This document shows positions 1 through 12,369 of a stretch of 64,000 bases of DNA, piece by piece. The stretch is from Rhizobiaceae bacterium. GTDB taxonomy: Bacteria; Pseudomonadota; Alphaproteobacteria; Rhizobiales; Rhizobiaceae. The position numbers and the translations under genes are program-made. The notes beneath the pieces were generated by a model. That model ran no database searches and was not told the origin of the DNA. It saw only the letters and a program-made list of their open reading frames with translations. Position 1 is the stretch's first letter. Each line of letters starts with the position of its first letter. The DNA lies in the NCBI GenBank assembly GCA_014238155.1, contig JABABQ010000062.1, positions 62,001-126,000 of the forward strand, read 5' to 3'.

Positions 1-409
1 TGTGACGTTTGGGCGGCTTTCATAAATCACCCCGATCACGCCAAGTGGCGTGCGAACGCGGGAGATATTGAGGCCGTTAGGACGATCCCAGTTGGCAATT
101 ATCTGACCGACCGGGTCGGTGAGCTCGGCAATGGCGGATACGGCATTGGCCATATCGAGAATGCGTTCTTTTGTCAGGTTCAACCGGTCAAGCATGGCTT
201 TCGACAGGCCTTGTTCGCGACCATTGGCCATGTCGATGGCATTGGCATCGAGAATTTTTCCGGCATTGTGCCGCAGCGCCTCTGCTGCTCCAATTAATGC
301 TGCGTGTTTGCGGTCGCTGGAAGCCGTGGCCAGGACTTTCGCTGCCGCCGCCGCTTTGCGTCCCATATCTTGCATGATCGAAGCAATTTCTGATTGGGAA
401 TGTTTGGAT

Positions 410-420
<11 letters not shown>
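1..420 (-). CDS. proA: Gamma-glutamyl phosphate reductase, N-terminal part (cut by window edge)
   Basis: Proline biosynthesis, second step: NADPH-dependent reduction of glutamyl-5-phosphate to glutamate semialdehyde in the cytoplasm. Only the first 140 codons are inside the window; the rest (about two thirds of a normal ProA) lies beyond position 1. The visible part starts [20 protein letters not shown] and carries the family stretches [31 protein letters not shown] and [11 protein letters not shown]. The ATG at 420 lies 11 bases inside the end of proB, so the two are translationally coupled, as expected for consecutive enzymes that share an unstable intermediate. Identity is secure; the C-terminal catalytic part cannot be checked here. 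Confidence 0.93.
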
Positions 421-2726
<2,306 letters not shown>

Positions 2727-2814
2727 TTACTGGGCGGGACAAGGTCCTTTAGGATGCTCGAGGGAGCAATCAGAGCTTCACGGTCGTTCGACAATGAATT
2801 CCTGCCGGGTCATG

Positions 2815-3363
2815 TCAGGCTGCGGCGCTGGTATCGAGAGATCCGAACTTCTGTTCGAACTTCTCACGGGTGAGGACCATGCGATTACAGGTGACATCGC
2901 AATTCCGCGTTGCATTGTGATCGACAATTGCGCCTTCGGTCTGAAAACCGAGTTTCTGAAGAATAGTGGTGGATGCACGATTATCTTCGTAGGCGCCGGA
3001 GGTGATGCGATCGTGGCCGAATTTGCGAAATGCATGGGATACCGTGGCCCGGGCAGCTTCACTCATCAGCCCCTGGCCCCAGGCGGAGCGCTCTAGCCAA
3101 TAACCCAGGTCCGGCAAGCCAGAATCTGAATGGCGAATGGATACAACGCCGAGAAGTTTTTGCCGATAGATGCAAAAGTGAAGGTCGTTTGAATTATTCT
3201 GCGCCTTCTTGATCCACTCCACCGCGTCCGAAATGCCATAGGGATTTGGCACACTCGTCAGCATGCGGGTCACATTGGTGTCCTGCAATGCTGCGGTAAT
3301 TGCCTCTGCATCAACATCCAGAGGGGGTCTCAAGGTCAAACGTCTGGTGACGAGAATATCCAT
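2815..3363 (-). CDS. GNAT family N-acetyltransferase (RimJ/RimL type)
   Basis: A 182-residue acetyltransferase of the group used for ribosomal-protein or small-molecule N-acetylation. It opens with the beta strand typical of RimJ/RimL relatives (TRRLTLRPPLDVDAEAI) and has the acetyl-CoA site around GYWLERSAWGQGLMSEA (about residues 85-100) and the late EDNRASTTILQKLGF helix. It lies between rpmA and obg, a position where alphaproteobacteria often carry such a gene; that order hints at a ribosomal target but the substrate cannot be read from the sequence. A terminator at 3423-3453 separates it from rpmA, so it probably has its own promoter. Confidence 0.85.
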   Translation of the reverse strand: MDILVTRRLTLRPPLDVDAEAITAALQDTNVTRMLTSVPNPYGISDAVEWIKKAQNNSNDLHFCIYRQKLLGVVSIRHSDSGLPDLGYWLERSAWGQGLMSEAARATVSHAFRKFGHDRITSGAYEDNRASTTILQKLGFQTEGAIVDHNATRNCDVTCNRMVLTREKFEQKFGSLDTSAAA

Positions 3364-3422
3364 TTTGGCATTCCTTCTTTTCGTCGGTTTGCCTTTTTGA
3401 TCCGCGTTTGAGAACTTGAATC

Positions 3423-3453
3423 AAAAAGGGGAGATGGTGGTCCATCTCCCCTT
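3423..3453 (-). terminator. Rho-independent terminator after rplU-rpmA
   Basis: Perfect 12-base inverted repeat (3426-3437 with 3442-3453, four-base loop) reading AAGGGGAGATGG on the minus strand and followed by a run of T (3423-3427 read in reverse). It lies 63 bases beyond the rpmA stop codon. Confidence 0.85.
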
Positions 3454-3515
3454 CTAAAATGTCTGTTTTATGACATCCGGGGTTTTGGGCCACCGGATGA
3501 AACTTTGGTATCCGG

Positions 3516-3785
3516 TTATTCAGCAGCCTCCGCAATTGGCATCACGGATACATAGGTGCGTTTATTGGCTTTGGTCGCAAATGTGACCTTGCCTTCAGTA
3601 AGTGCAAATAGCGTGTGGTCCTTGCCCATGCCTACATTGGTGCCTGGGTGCCACTTGGTGCCGCGCTGACGGGCGATGATATTGCCTGGAATGACGGACT
3701 GGCCGCCAAATTTCTTGACGCCAAGGCGGCGCCCTGCGGAATCGCGGCCGTTTCTGGATGAGCCACCGGCTTTTTTATGTGCCAT
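3516..3785 (-). CDS. rpmA: 50S ribosomal protein L27
   Basis: Large-subunit protein whose N-terminus reaches the peptidyl transferase centre. The 89 residues match the family from [20 protein letters not shown] onward, with the conserved [20 protein letters not shown] block. There is no Firmicutes-type cleavable N-terminal extension. It follows rplU by 32 bases in the usual rplU-rpmA operon, and a strong hairpin terminator follows it. Confidence 0.97.
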   Translation of the reverse strand: MAHKKAGGSSRNGRDSAGRRLGVKKFGGQSVIPGNIIARQRGTKWHPGTNVGMGKDHTLFALTEGKVTFATKANKRTYVSVMPIAEAAE

Positions 3786-3817
3786 GTCTTTTCTCCTTCA
3801 AGAGGTAACCGCGCGGG

Positions 3818-4564
3818 TTAACCTTTTGCCTTTTCAGCAGCCATTTTTTCAGCCTGGGCTTTCCAGTCATTAATCTGGTCGGCACTAAATGGCATATATT
3901 CATCTACTTTGACAACATCTTCCTTGGTCAAAGCTGCGATTTGGGCAAATGTTGTGATGCCCTGTTCGTTCAACTGCTTCTCAGCAACAGGACCAATGCC
4001 TTTGATGTTAGTCAATTTGTCCTTGGCACCATCAGCTGGAGCGGTGAACAAAGGTGCTGCTGCCGAAGCGGCGGCGGCGGCGGCGGGAGCCTCTTCTTTT
4101 GCTTCCTTTTTAGGCGCAGCGGCCTTTTTCTCAACCTTGGGTGCCGCGGCCTCAGCAGGAGCGGCCTTGGATTCAGCCTTGGATTCAACCTTGGCTTCCT
4201 TTACCGGCGCTTCTTTTTTGGCAGGTTTTGCCTTTGAAGCTGCTTTTTTCGAAGGCTTGGCGCCATCGGTCAGGATTTCGCTTATTTGCAGCATGGTAAA
4301 ATGCTGACGGTGGCCGATTGTGCGGCGTGAATTCTGGCGGCGACGCTTTTTGAAAGCGATAACTTTGCGAGCCCGGCCCTGATCAATGATTTCAGCGGTG
4401 ACCATGGCGCCCTCGACAAGCGGGGTGCCGACGGTATTGCCAACCATCAGAACTTCGTTGATTTGTATCATGTCGCCGGGTTCACCGGCGAGTTTTTCGA
4501 CCTTCAATAGGTCGTCGGCAGCAACAGAATACTGTTTCCCGCCGGTTTTGATGACTGCGAACAT
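3818..4564 (-). CDS. rplU: 50S ribosomal protein L21 with long C-terminal extension
   Basis: Residues 1 to about 103 are a normal L21 ([41 protein letters not shown]-type end). The gene then continues for about 145 codons: a Lys/Ala/Glu-rich low-complexity linker followed by a compact domain with a helix-hairpin-helix-like core ([19 protein letters not shown]) ending in [14 protein letters not shown]. Ordinary L21 is about 100-105 residues, so this is more than double the usual size. Similar tails occur in Rhizobiales L21; their role is not known to me. The start at 4564 is the one that gives the conserved N-terminus; the frame is open further upstream but without homology. Confidence 0.95.
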   Translation of the reverse strand: MFAVIKTGGKQYSVAADDLLKVEKLAGEPGDMIQINEVLMVGNTVGTPLVEGAMVTAEIIDQGRARKVIAFKKRRRQNSRRTIGHRQHFTMLQISEILTDGAKPSKKAASKAKPAKKEAPVKEAKVESKAESKAAPAEAAAPKVEKKAAAPKKEAKEEAPAAAAAASAAAPLFTAPADGAKDKLTNIKGIGPVAEKQLNEQGITTFAQIAALTKEDVVKVDEYMPFSADQINDWKAQAEKMAAEKAKG

Positions 4565-4729
4565 CGTTTTTTCCTTAGTGTTCAAGCTGTGCTTTGATTT
4601 CGTTGGTCCAATTTGTGTGCCCGGGATGTTGCCACCACGTGGGGAAGACCTTGAGAACAAGCACCTTTTTGCCAGTCTGGTTAATGGATACAGATCGCGC
4701 GTGGTTTTCCAACACGTCAATCTGGCGCT

Positions 4730-4757
4730 TTCATAGACAATTAGCGCTCAGAGTCAA
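4730..4757 (-). promoter_or_regulatory. Candidate sigma-70 promoter for rplU-rpmA
   Basis: Read on the minus strand: TTGACT (4757-4752), 16-base spacer, TATGAA (4735-4730). It lies about 165 bases before the rplU start, between rplU and the upstream aminotransferase gene. Prediction from consensus match only. Confidence 0.5.
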
Positions 4758-4779
4758 GGATTTCTGCAGTTCGTCCAGC

Positions 4780-5985
4780 CTACAACGAGTTGTGGTCAGC
4801 CAGAACCCCGGCCGCCTTTGAGAGTGCACCTTCACCGTGGGGAATGTCGCTCGCCACCATGGCGGTTTCCATGGAGCCCAGCACGGCCATGGTCATGGCG
4901 ACATTCTGGTGTCCCATATGTCCGATGCGGAATTGCTGGTCCCATTGTGGCGTATCCGGCTCGGCCAGTCCCAGACCAATACCGAGGGTTAAGCCGGCTT
5001 CATATTCGCACCAGTCACGAATCTTGCCAGCGGCACCCGGAATTGTGGAAATTGCCGAAACCGCTCTGGATCGGTTCGCCCGATCGGCAATGTTGTGATG
5101 CATCGTGCCATCGGCCCCCCAAACATCCACCGCTGCCCAGATGGCGTGAGCGATTGTATCATGGCGCTTCCAGGCTGCTTCGAGGCCTTCTTCCTTGACC
5201 AATATGGTCAGTGCTTCACGCAATCCGTAAAGATGATGAGTTGGTGCGGTGCCACCGAACTGATGATAAAAGATTTCCGGATTGGTGCGCGGAACCCAGT
5301 CCCAGTAATTGCTCGGGCTGGCCCGTTTGCGCGCCGCGGCAGCCCGTTCATTGAAGTACACAAACGACATGCCAGCCGGAGTCATCAACCCCTTCTGGCT
5401 TCCGGTCATTACAACATCGACGCCCCAATCGTCCATTTCAAACCTGTCGCAGCCCAACGAAGCGATGCAATCAACCATGAACAGGGCGTCATGACCGGCA
5501 TTGTCGATGGCCTGGCGCAGAGCCGGAATGTCGTTAAGCACAGATGTGGCTGTGTCGACATGGACAGTCATTACAGCTTTCAGCTCACCATTTGTGTCGG
5601 CACGCAAAACCTCTTCGAGTTTTTGCGGATCGGCGGCGCTGTGCAGGCCAAAATCGAGAATCTGTGTTTCGACGCCCAGACCGCGGGCTACTGCACCCCA
5701 ACCTTCGCCAAAACGCCCAGTGGTGATGACCAGAACTTTGTCGCCGGGATTGAGCACATTGACCAGTGCAGCTTCCCAGGAACCATGGCCGTTGGCGATA
5801 TACATGGCCGCGTTGTGTTTGGTTCGAGCGACGGCCTTCAGATCCGGAAAAATCGTTGTCACCATATCCACCAGTTCGCCGTGATAGATGTTGGGTGAAG
5901 CGCGGTGCATAGCGCTGAGAACGCGTTCCGGGATAACTGACGGCCCAGGAATTGCCAGTTGGGTACGACCAAAATTTAGGGACAT
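4780..5985 (-). CDS. Class V aminotransferase, alanine/serine-glyoxylate aminotransferase family
   Basis: A 401-residue PLP enzyme of the alanine-glyoxylate / serine-glyoxylate aminotransferase group. Features seen: the N-terminal IPGPSVIPERVLSAM motif, the cofactor-contact stretch ANGHGSWEAAL (about residues 65-75), MVDCIASLGCD, and the Schiff-base lysine at about residue 198 in MTGSQKGLM. The family moves an amino group from alanine, serine or aspartate to glyoxylate, giving glycine; the donor cannot be fixed from sequence. It stands alone between rplU and a transporter gene, with about 100-base gaps on its downstream side, so it is probably a single transcription unit. Confidence 0.85.
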   Translation of the reverse strand: MSLNFGRTQLAIPGPSVIPERVLSAMHRASPNIYHGELVDMVTTIFPDLKAVARTKHNAAMYIANGHGSWEAALVNVLNPGDKVLVITTGRFGEGWGAVARGLGVETQILDFGLHSAADPQKLEEVLRADTNGELKAVMTVHVDTATSVLNDIPALRQAIDNAGHDALFMVDCIASLGCDRFEMDDWGVDVVMTGSQKGLMTPAGMSFVYFNERAAAARKRASPSNYWDWVPRTNPEIFYHQFGGTAPTHHLYGLREALTILVKEEGLEAAWKRHDTIAHAIWAAVDVWGADGTMHHNIADRANRSRAVSAISTIPGAAGKIRDWCEYEAGLTLGIGLGLAEPDTPQWDQQFRIGHMGHQNVAMTMAVLGSMETAMVASDIPHGEGALSKAAGVLADHNSL

Positions 5986-6082
5986 GATTTTGACACTGTG
6001 ATTGGGGGATTTCGAGCTAATAATCTAGCAGGTTGCCAATGCCTCGTCGAGCTTAGTGTTGGTCGATGACTGGCACTTGATA

Positions 6083-6982
6083 TCAGGGAAGCTCAGGGGC
6101 TGACTTTTGCCTGGGTTGAACCAGAAACAAGCCAATCAGCAAAACCGCCAGGGCCAGCCAGATATAGGTAGAATTGCGTTCTCCAAGAAACAGCACAGAC
6201 AGGAGAATACCGGCTGGTGTGACGACATAGGCGACCTGAGCCGAAAAGACTGCACCGGCTTTGTCGACCAGCCAGATATAGCCCGTATAGGCGACGATGT
6301 GGAGCATGATTGTGATCAGCAGGGATAGTTCTGGCACACCAATTCCGGTGTTGAGTGGATTGATAAATGTTCCGCTGATCAACACCACAACAAGAGAAAC
6401 AATTGTGCCGATGACAGAGGCCCCGAACATGGTTGCAATCGGGCCAGTATCTGCTGGTTGTCTAACGGACAGATAATTGCCTTCAATTCCATAGCAAAAC
6501 GGACCCACCAGAGCGATTATGACGAATATCGCCTTGGTCGGGTCGGGCAGGCTGGATTCGGGGAGTACAATCAGCGCGATGGCAATGGCGCCGAGTACAA
6601 CTCCCGACAATCGCTTCCACCTGAACCGTTCCAGTTTCAATGTCAGCGCGATGAGCAAGGCAAACATTGGGACCAATGCAATGATCAGCGCCATCACTCC
6701 GGCAGGCAGATGAAAAGCTGCCAGGTAGGAAGTTGAATTTGGGATCAATGTGCCGGTGAAGGCAATTGTTCCAAAAAACAACAGATGTTTTCTGTCGATA
6801 ATCAGTTTGGAGCGTCTGATTTTCAACAATGGGTACAAAATGACGACCGAAATCAGCGATTGCCAGAAGATCAGCCCAAACGGATGATGTCCGGTTGAAA
6901 CCACAATTTTTGTCAGCGGGATTGTTGCACCCCACATGATGCCAAAGGCAATCAGGATTAGAAATAGGACTGCACGATTCAT
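6083..6982 (-). CDS. EamA/DMT family inner-membrane transporter
   Basis: A 299-residue very hydrophobic protein with about ten predicted membrane helices arranged as two EamA repeats (first near residues 5-140, second near 150-290). Typical family traces are FGIMWGATIPLTKIVV at the start and ALAVLLIGLFLVQPRQK at the end. Members export amino acids or other small metabolites; the substrate here is unknown. It is separated by about 100 bases from the aminotransferase downstream. Confidence 0.85.
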   Translation of the reverse strand: MNRAVLFLILIAFGIMWGATIPLTKIVVSTGHHPFGLIFWQSLISVVILYPLLKIRRSKLIIDRKHLLFFGTIAFTGTLIPNSTSYLAAFHLPAGVMALIIALVPMFALLIALTLKLERFRWKRLSGVVLGAIAIALIVLPESSLPDPTKAIFVIIALVGPFCYGIEGNYLSVRQPADTGPIATMFGASVIGTIVSLVVVLISGTFINPLNTGIGVPELSLLITIMLHIVAYTGYIWLVDKAGAVFSAQVAYVVTPAGILLSVLFLGERNSTYIWLALAVLLIGLFLVQPRQKSAPELP

Positions 6983-7046
6983 ACGTCCCTGTACGCCTGC
7001 AATGTCTCAATTGATAGCGAAAATACGACCTTCAATCTGGACGGTT

Positions 7047-7736
7047 TTAGTTGGCCTCTGCCCAACCGGCGGATATCAATGCATTGAGCTTTGGCAGATC
7101 GCACAGTACCAGCGCCCCGGTTGTTTTGTCGACAATGCGGCCGCGCTTCAGATTGGCGATTTCCCGCGAAACCACTTCCCGACGGGTACCAATACGTGCA
7201 GCGAGGTCCTTTTGTGTCGGCGGTGGTGAGATGGACCGTTGTCCCTCATGGCCCAGACGTGGACGCGACAGGCGCAGTAACTCGGTATAGAGGCGATGTT
7301 TGGTTTGCAAAAAGCAATGTTCTGCAAGGCGGGAGTTGAGATTTCGGCAACGTGAAGCCAAATTCTTCATAACGATCCTGTTGACCGAGGGTTGGTTTTC
7401 AACCAACTCGATGAAGACCGATTGCGGCATGGAGCAAATCCTGGTCCGGGTCAAAGCGGTGACATTGGCTGAGCGACCCTCCTCGTCGATTGCGGCAATC
7501 TCGCCAAAAAAGTCACCATCCCGCATTTCGGTCAGTATGACTTCTTTGCCGGTGGCAATACGCAGGATTATGCGAACCTTACCATCGAGAATAAATCGCA
7601 CGTCGCGCGAATCGTCCTCATAATCGATGATGAGTTCATTTTCCTCGTAATTACGCCAGGTGCAACGCTGTGATTGTTTTTCAATCGTTGAATTTTCAAG
7701 GCCCTCGAACAGAGGGATTTGAGAAAGAGAATCCAT
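7047..7736 (-). CDS. Crp/Fnr family transcriptional regulator
   Basis: A 229-residue regulator: N-terminal cyclic-nucleotide-binding-like beta barrel (IPLFEGLE, RFILDGKVRIILRI, DGDFFGEIAAIDEEGRSANV) and a C-terminal winged helix (TQKDLAARIGTRREVVSREI, about residues 170-190). The four-cysteine N-terminal cluster of FNR is absent, so an oxygen-sensing iron-sulfur cluster is unlikely. The effector is unknown. I chose the ATG at 7736 (MDSLSQIPLF); the frame continues 20 codons upstream without similarity. Confidence 0.88.
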   Translation of the reverse strand: MDSLSQIPLFEGLENSTIEKQSQRCTWRNYEENELIIDYEDDSRDVRFILDGKVRIILRIATGKEVILTEMRDGDFFGEIAAIDEEGRSANVTALTRTRICSMPQSVFIELVENQPSVNRIVMKNLASRCRNLNSRLAEHCFLQTKHRLYTELLRLSRPRLGHEGQRSISPPPTQKDLAARIGTRREVVSREIANLKRGRIVDKTTGALVLCDLPKLNALISAGWAEAN

Positions 7737-7810
7737 ATATTTGATCTTACCATTAGTCCCCGTGAAGATACTCGGGGACGCCTGCTTCCACGTCAAGTCT
7801 TGTCAAAGGC

Positions 7811-9154
7811 TCAATTGGGTGGCGTGGCGTTCTGATCGAGCATATCTCCGGCCAGATAAAGTGACCCGCAGATCAGAATCCGATTTGGCAATGATCCGTC
7901 TATCATGTGAAGTGCGCCTTGGAGAGAGCGTGCTGCAACGGCGGGCAGACCGGCATTTTCAGCCTGATCAGCGAGCATTTCCGGGTCGATTCCGGCGTCA
8001 CTTGAAGTGATGGGGACGGTAATAACCCGCTCGGCCAATGTTTCAAACTGGCGAAAATAACCGCCGGTATCCTTGGTATTGATCATGCCGCAAACCATGG
8101 TCAGTGGCCGCGGGTCACGTTCTTCGAGGTCGCTCAGAAATTGAGCTACCATCTCGCCGGCACCAGGATTGTGACCACCATCCAGCCAGACATCGCAAGT
8201 ATCGGGCAACGCCTCGATCAATCTGCCGTGGGTGAGGTGCTGCATTCGAGCTGGCCATTGAGCAGTTTGCAAACCAGTGTCAAGCATCGCATCCGACAGC
8301 GATATATTGTGCATCTGGCAGAATATTCGACAGGTCGTTATCGCCGTTGCTGCATTGCTGATCTGGTGCTCGCCGACAAGACGTGGCAGGGCGAGGTCAA
8401 GCAGCGCGTGCTCGTCCTGATAGACAAGACGGCCATTTTCCCGCATCGCCTGGAACGATTGTCCAGCAATTGATGTCGTGGCGCGATTGCGTGCCGCCTG
8501 CCGTATGATCACATTCAACGCCTCATCTTCCTGTGGCCCGATTACAAGTGGGGTGTCGGGCTTGATTATGCCGGCCTTTTCAAAGGCTATTTTGGCAAGC
8601 GTGTCGCCGAGATAGGCTTCGTGGTCAATGGACACCGGTGTGATAACCGTGACATCGGTATTCTCCATCACGTTGGTGGAATCGAAACGACCACCAAGTC
8701 CAACTTCAATCAGGCAAACATCGGCTGGCCATTCGCTGAATAGCAGAAAGGCTACCGCGGTTAAAACTTCGTAGACTGTGATCGGCTGACCTTCATTGAC
8801 TTGCGCCACCCGGTCTATGGCATCGGAAAGGACCGCATCGTCGACCAATTTTCCAACGCCATCTTTAACGCCAAGGCGGTAGCGTTCGTGCCAGTTCACC
8901 AGGTGCGGTGATGTGTCGACATGGACGGACAGCCCGGCGGCTTCCAATATGGCGCGGGTAAATGCAATTGTGGAACCTTTGCCATTGGTGCCCGCAAAGT
9001 GAATGATCGGTGGCAACCTGTCTTGAGGATCGCCGAGCTTGTGCAGCAATTGCTTGATCCGCCCGAGGGAGAGGTCAAATCCCTTGGGATGGATTTTCAT
9101 GAGCTCGTCAATGCGCTGAGCGGCGGTCAGCGGTGCGGTTTCCTGAATCGACAT
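7811..9154 (-). CDS. folC: Folylpolyglutamate synthase / dihydrofolate synthase
   Basis: Mur-ligase-type enzyme that adds glutamate to dihydropteroate and to folates in the cytoplasm. The 447-residue protein has the ATP loop FAGTNGKGSTIAF (about residues 48-60), the family stretch CLIEVGLGGRFDSTNVM, ITPVSIDHEAYLGDTLAKIA, and the C-terminal domain motif DGGHNPGA. It lies 15 bases after accD at the end of the trpFBA-accD-folC cluster, a long-conserved alphaproteobacterial order. Confidence 0.96.
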   Translation of the reverse strand: MSIQETAPLTAAQRIDELMKIHPKGFDLSLGRIKQLLHKLGDPQDRLPPIIHFAGTNGKGSTIAFTRAILEAAGLSVHVDTSPHLVNWHERYRLGVKDGVGKLVDDAVLSDAIDRVAQVNEGQPITVYEVLTAVAFLLFSEWPADVCLIEVGLGGRFDSTNVMENTDVTVITPVSIDHEAYLGDTLAKIAFEKAGIIKPDTPLVIGPQEDEALNVIIRQAARNRATTSIAGQSFQAMRENGRLVYQDEHALLDLALPRLVGEHQISNAATAITTCRIFCQMHNISLSDAMLDTGLQTAQWPARMQHLTHGRLIEALPDTCDVWLDGGHNPGAGEMVAQFLSDLEERDPRPLTMVCGMINTKDTGGYFRQFETLAERVITVPITSSDAGIDPEMLADQAENAGLPAVAARSLQGALHMIDGSLPNRILICGSLYLAGDMLDQNATPPN

Positions 9155-9169
9155 AACGAATATGGCGCG

Positions 9170-10195
9170 TCAGGCTGTGGCAGGCTTGATGTCGACGGCC
9201 GGATTGTCTGCAGCCTTTTTGCTGTTCGGCTTGGCCTTGGTCATCTCGGCAGCAACTGCTGGCTGATCAGTTTCTCCTGCCGAAGTGCTTTCCTGCACAG
9301 TTTCAGCGGCGGATTCTGCGTCGGCATCGGAAACCGTTGATTTTCTGCGCGGCTGTTTGGTCAGGATTGTCAGAATATTGGAGATGGTGTCCTTCATCTC
9401 GGTGCGTGGCACGACAATATCGACCATGCCATGTTCCTTGAGATATTCGGAGCGCTGGAAACCCTCGGGAAGTTTTTCGCGAATTGTCTGCTCGATCACA
9501 CGCGGTCCGGCAAAGCCGATCAGAGCACCAGGTTCAGCAATGTGAATATCTCCCAGCATGGCGTAGGATGCAGACACGCCTCCGGTTGTTGGATTGGTCA
9601 GCACCACGATATAGGGCAATCCGGCTTCTCGCAGCATTTGCACCGCAACGGTTGTTCGGGGCAATTGCATCAGCGACAGAATGCCTTCCTGCATGCGGGC
9701 TCCACCGGAGGCAGCAAACAGCACATAGGGCGTTTTGCGGTTCACCGCCTGTTCCATTGAAGCAATAATTGCTTCACCGGCGGCCATGCCCAGCGATCCA
9801 CCCATGAATTTGAAATCCTGGACACAGGCGGTCACTCCCTGACCGTAAATCTTTCCGGTACCAGCATGGATTGTATCTTCCACACCTGTCTTGGTGCGGT
9901 TTTCTTTCAACTTGTCGGTGTAGCGGCGCTCATCGCGAAATTTCAACGGGTCGATAGCGACTTGTGGCTGCGGAAACACTTCGTATTTGCCGTCATCAAA
10001 CAGAAATTTCAACCGTTCCTCGGCCCGAATGGCCAGATGATAGCCGGAGGATGGCACCACATACTGATTGGCCTCCAAATCTGCATGAAAGACCATTTCA
10101 CCGGACTCCGGATCCTTGATCCACAGGTTTTCCGGCATTTCCTTGCGACTCAGGAAGTCAAATTTCGGACGAACGTAATCGGTAATCCAGTTCAT
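9170..10195 (-). CDS. accD: Acetyl-CoA carboxylase carboxyltransferase subunit beta
   Basis: Carboxyltransferase half of acetyl-CoA carboxylase, first committed step of fatty-acid synthesis; partner is AccA (not in the window). The 341-residue protein has the crotonase-like core ([57 protein letters not shown]). Oddity: the N-terminal zinc ribbon that normally has two CxxC pairs reads KDPESGEM and VVPSSGYHL here, so all four cysteines are missing; partial loss is known in Rhizobiales. A C-terminal low-complexity tail of about 60 residues follows the catalytic core. It sits between trpA and folC. Confidence 0.95.
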   Translation of the reverse strand: MNWITDYVRPKFDFLSRKEMPENLWIKDPESGEMVFHADLEANQYVVPSSGYHLAIRAEERLKFLFDDGKYEVFPQPQVAIDPLKFRDERRYTDKLKENRTKTGVEDTIHAGTGKIYGQGVTACVQDFKFMGGSLGMAAGEAIIASMEQAVNRKTPYVLFAASGGARMQEGILSLMQLPRTTVAVQMLREAGLPYIVVLTNPTTGGVSASYAMLGDIHIAEPGALIGFAGPRVIEQTIREKLPEGFQRSEYLKEHGMVDIVVPRTEMKDTISNILTILTKQPRRKSTVSDADAESAAETVQESTSAGETDQPAVAAEMTKAKPNSKKAADNPAVDIKPATA

Positions 10196-10308
10196 AATTC
10201 AGCCTTGAGTTCAGCGTCTGATGAAACGTTATATTGGGGCACATTATGGCTTTGCCGAGGCGGAAAAGCCATCATTTTGCAGATAAAATTTGGCAGCAGA
10301 AGCGAACC

Positions 10309-11133
10309 CTACCCGCGTGCCGATCTCACACCTTCGGCAATCGAGGAAACAACAGTCAAAGCCTGTTCGATGGTCTGGCCACTGGCGGCACCATCCTTCA
10401 GACTATCGGCAATGGCCGAGACAATGGCGGTACCGACAACAACCCCGTCGGCGGCACGACCAATGCTGGCCGCCTGTTCGGCGGTGCGCACACCAAATCC
10501 AACACAAATTGGCAGATCGGTTCTGGCCTTGATGTGGGCAACCGAAGCGGCAACTTCATCAGGTTCGGGCGCCGCTGCACCGGTTATGCCGTTGATTGAT
10601 ACGTAATAGACAAAACCGGATGTGTTCGACAGCACTTTGGGCAAGCGCTTTTCATCCGTTGTGGGTGTTGCCAGTCGAATGAAGTTCAAATCGTGCTTGA
10701 GCGCTGGAATACACAGTTCTGCGTCCATTTCCGGAGGCAGATCAACAACAATCATGCCGTCGATTCCGGCATCCTTTGCCTCTTTTAGAAATTTCTCCGA
10801 ACCATATTGATAAATCGGATTGTAATATCCCATCACCACAATCGGGGTTTCATTGTCAGTTTGACGAAAAGCCCGAACCATCTCGAAACATTTTGGCAGG
10901 TTCTGCCCACCTTTCAGCGCCCGCAACCCGGCGGCTTGAATCGACGGTCCATCGGCCATGGGATCGGAGAATGGCATGCCCAATTCGATTACATCGGCAC
11001 CGGCGGCGGGCAGACCTTTCATTATTTCAACAGAGGTATCAAAATCCGGATCTCCACCCATGAAATAGGTGACAAAAGCGGGACGGTTTTCTTGCGTCAG
11101 CTTGGCAAACCGGTCGGTCATACGCTGGGTCAT
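10309..11133 (-). CDS. trpA: Tryptophan synthase alpha chain
   Basis: Cleaves indole-3-glycerol phosphate to indole and glyceraldehyde 3-phosphate; works in an alpha2-beta2 complex with TrpB encoded just upstream. At 274 residues it has the catalytic glutamate and aspartate in [16 protein letters not shown] (about residues 49-62) and the phosphate-binding [11 protein letters not shown]. The ATG at 11133 lies 4 bases after the trpB stop; a second in-frame ATG at 11121 is an alternative start. Confidence 0.96.
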   Translation of the reverse strand: MTQRMTDRFAKLTQENRPAFVTYFMGGDPDFDTSVEIMKGLPAAGADVIELGMPFSDPMADGPSIQAAGLRALKGGQNLPKCFEMVRAFRQTDNETPIVVMGYYNPIYQYGSEKFLKEAKDAGIDGMIVVDLPPEMDAELCIPALKHDLNFIRLATPTTDEKRLPKVLSNTSGFVYYVSINGITGAAAPEPDEVAASVAHIKARTDLPICVGFGVRTAEQAASIGRAADGVVVGTAIVSAIADSLKDGAASGQTIEQALTVVSSIAEGVRSARG

Positions 11134-11137
11134 CAGA

Positions 11138-12355
11138 TCAAAGCTCCATGCCGAGGGCTTCGCCGACCGTGTGGACATCCTTGTCGCCTCGACCGCACAG
11201 ATTCATGATTATGATCTGGTCCTTGTCCATCTGCGGCGCGCGCTTGATGACTTCAGCCAAAGCATGGCTGGGTTCCAGCGCCGGGATAATGCCTTCAAGG
11301 CGGCATAGCAACTGGAAGGCATCCAGCGCTTCGTCATCCATGATCGGCACATATTCACAACGACCTGTATCCTTCAGCCAGGAATGTTCGGGACCGATGC
11401 CGGGATAATCGAGACCTGCCGATATTGACGCGCCCTCGTTGATCTGTCCTTCCGGGTCCTGCAACAAATAGGTACGGTTGCCATGCAGAACGCCCGGCCG
11501 CCCGGCGGTCAGAGACGCACAATGTTCATCACCGTCCAATCCCTTGCCGCCGGCTTCAACGCCGACGATCTGGACGCCGTCATCATCGAGGAACGGATGG
11601 AACAGGCCGATCGCGTTGGAGCCACCGCCAACGGATGCAATAATCATGTCGGGCAGGCGACCTTCCATTTCCTGAATCTGTTCGCGGGCTTCCTTGCCGA
11701 TCACTGATTGGAAATCGCGCACCAGTTCCGGATAGGGATGCGGACCGGCAGCCGTGCCTATCAGATAATATGTGTCTTCAACATTGGTGACCCAGTCACG
11801 CAATGCCTCATTCATGGCATCTTTCAATGTACCGGCACCAGCAGTAACCGATTCGATCTCTGCACCCAAAAGCTTCATGCGGAATACGTTTGGTGACTGA
11901 CGAACAATGTCCTTGGAGCCCATATAGACGAGGCAGGGATAGCCGAACCGTGCAGCTACTGTAGCGGCAGCAACGCCGTGTTGACCGGCACCGGTTTCAG
12001 CAATTAATCGGGTTTTACCCATCCGCTTGGCCAGCAGGATCTGACCCAGGCAGTTGTTTATTTTGTGGCTGCCAGTGTGGTTCAGTTCGTCACGTTTGAA
12101 ATAGATTTTTGCGCCACCCAGATGGGTGCTCAGACGTTCGGCAAAATAAAGCGGGCTGGGACGACCAGTGTAATGTTTGTTGAGGTATTCCAGCTCGGAC
12201 AGAAATTCGGGATCTTTCTTGGCAGTCTTGTAAGCCTCATCCAGTTCCAGGATATTTGGCATCAGGGTTTCGGCGACAAAGCGGCCTCCGAAAATGCCGA
12301 ATTGACCCTCGCTGTCGGGGCCCATCTTGAATGAATTGGGAGATTGCGTACTCAT
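11138..12355 (-). CDS. trpB: Tryptophan synthase beta chain
   Basis: PLP enzyme that joins indole with serine. The 405-residue sequence shows the Schiff-base lysine in [11 protein letters not shown] (about residue 98), the phosphate loop [10 protein letters not shown], and the interface motif [10 protein letters not shown]. It lies 14 bases after trpF and 4 before trpA, forming the trpFBA operon typical of alphaproteobacteria, in which trpE, trpD and trpC are elsewhere. Confidence 0.97.
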   Translation of the reverse strand: MSTQSPNSFKMGPDSEGQFGIFGGRFVAETLMPNILELDEAYKTAKKDPEFLSELEYLNKHYTGRPSPLYFAERLSTHLGGAKIYFKRDELNHTGSHKINNCLGQILLAKRMGKTRLIAETGAGQHGVAAATVAARFGYPCLVYMGSKDIVRQSPNVFRMKLLGAEIESVTAGAGTLKDAMNEALRDWVTNVEDTYYLIGTAAGPHPYPELVRDFQSVIGKEAREQIQEMEGRLPDMIIASVGGGSNAIGLFHPFLDDDGVQIVGVEAGGKGLDGDEHCASLTAGRPGVLHGNRTYLLQDPEGQINEGASISAGLDYPGIGPEHSWLKDTGRCEYVPIMDDEALDAFQLLCRLEGIIPALEPSHALAEVIKRAPQMDKDQIIIMNLCGRGDKDVHTVGEALGMEL

Positions 12356-12369
12356 GGTTTGAGTCTTTC

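Noticed and set aside
3909-4307. Ala- and Gly-rich plus-strand frames over rplU
   Set aside because: Low-complexity shadows of the Lys/Ala-rich tail of L21 read on the other strand.
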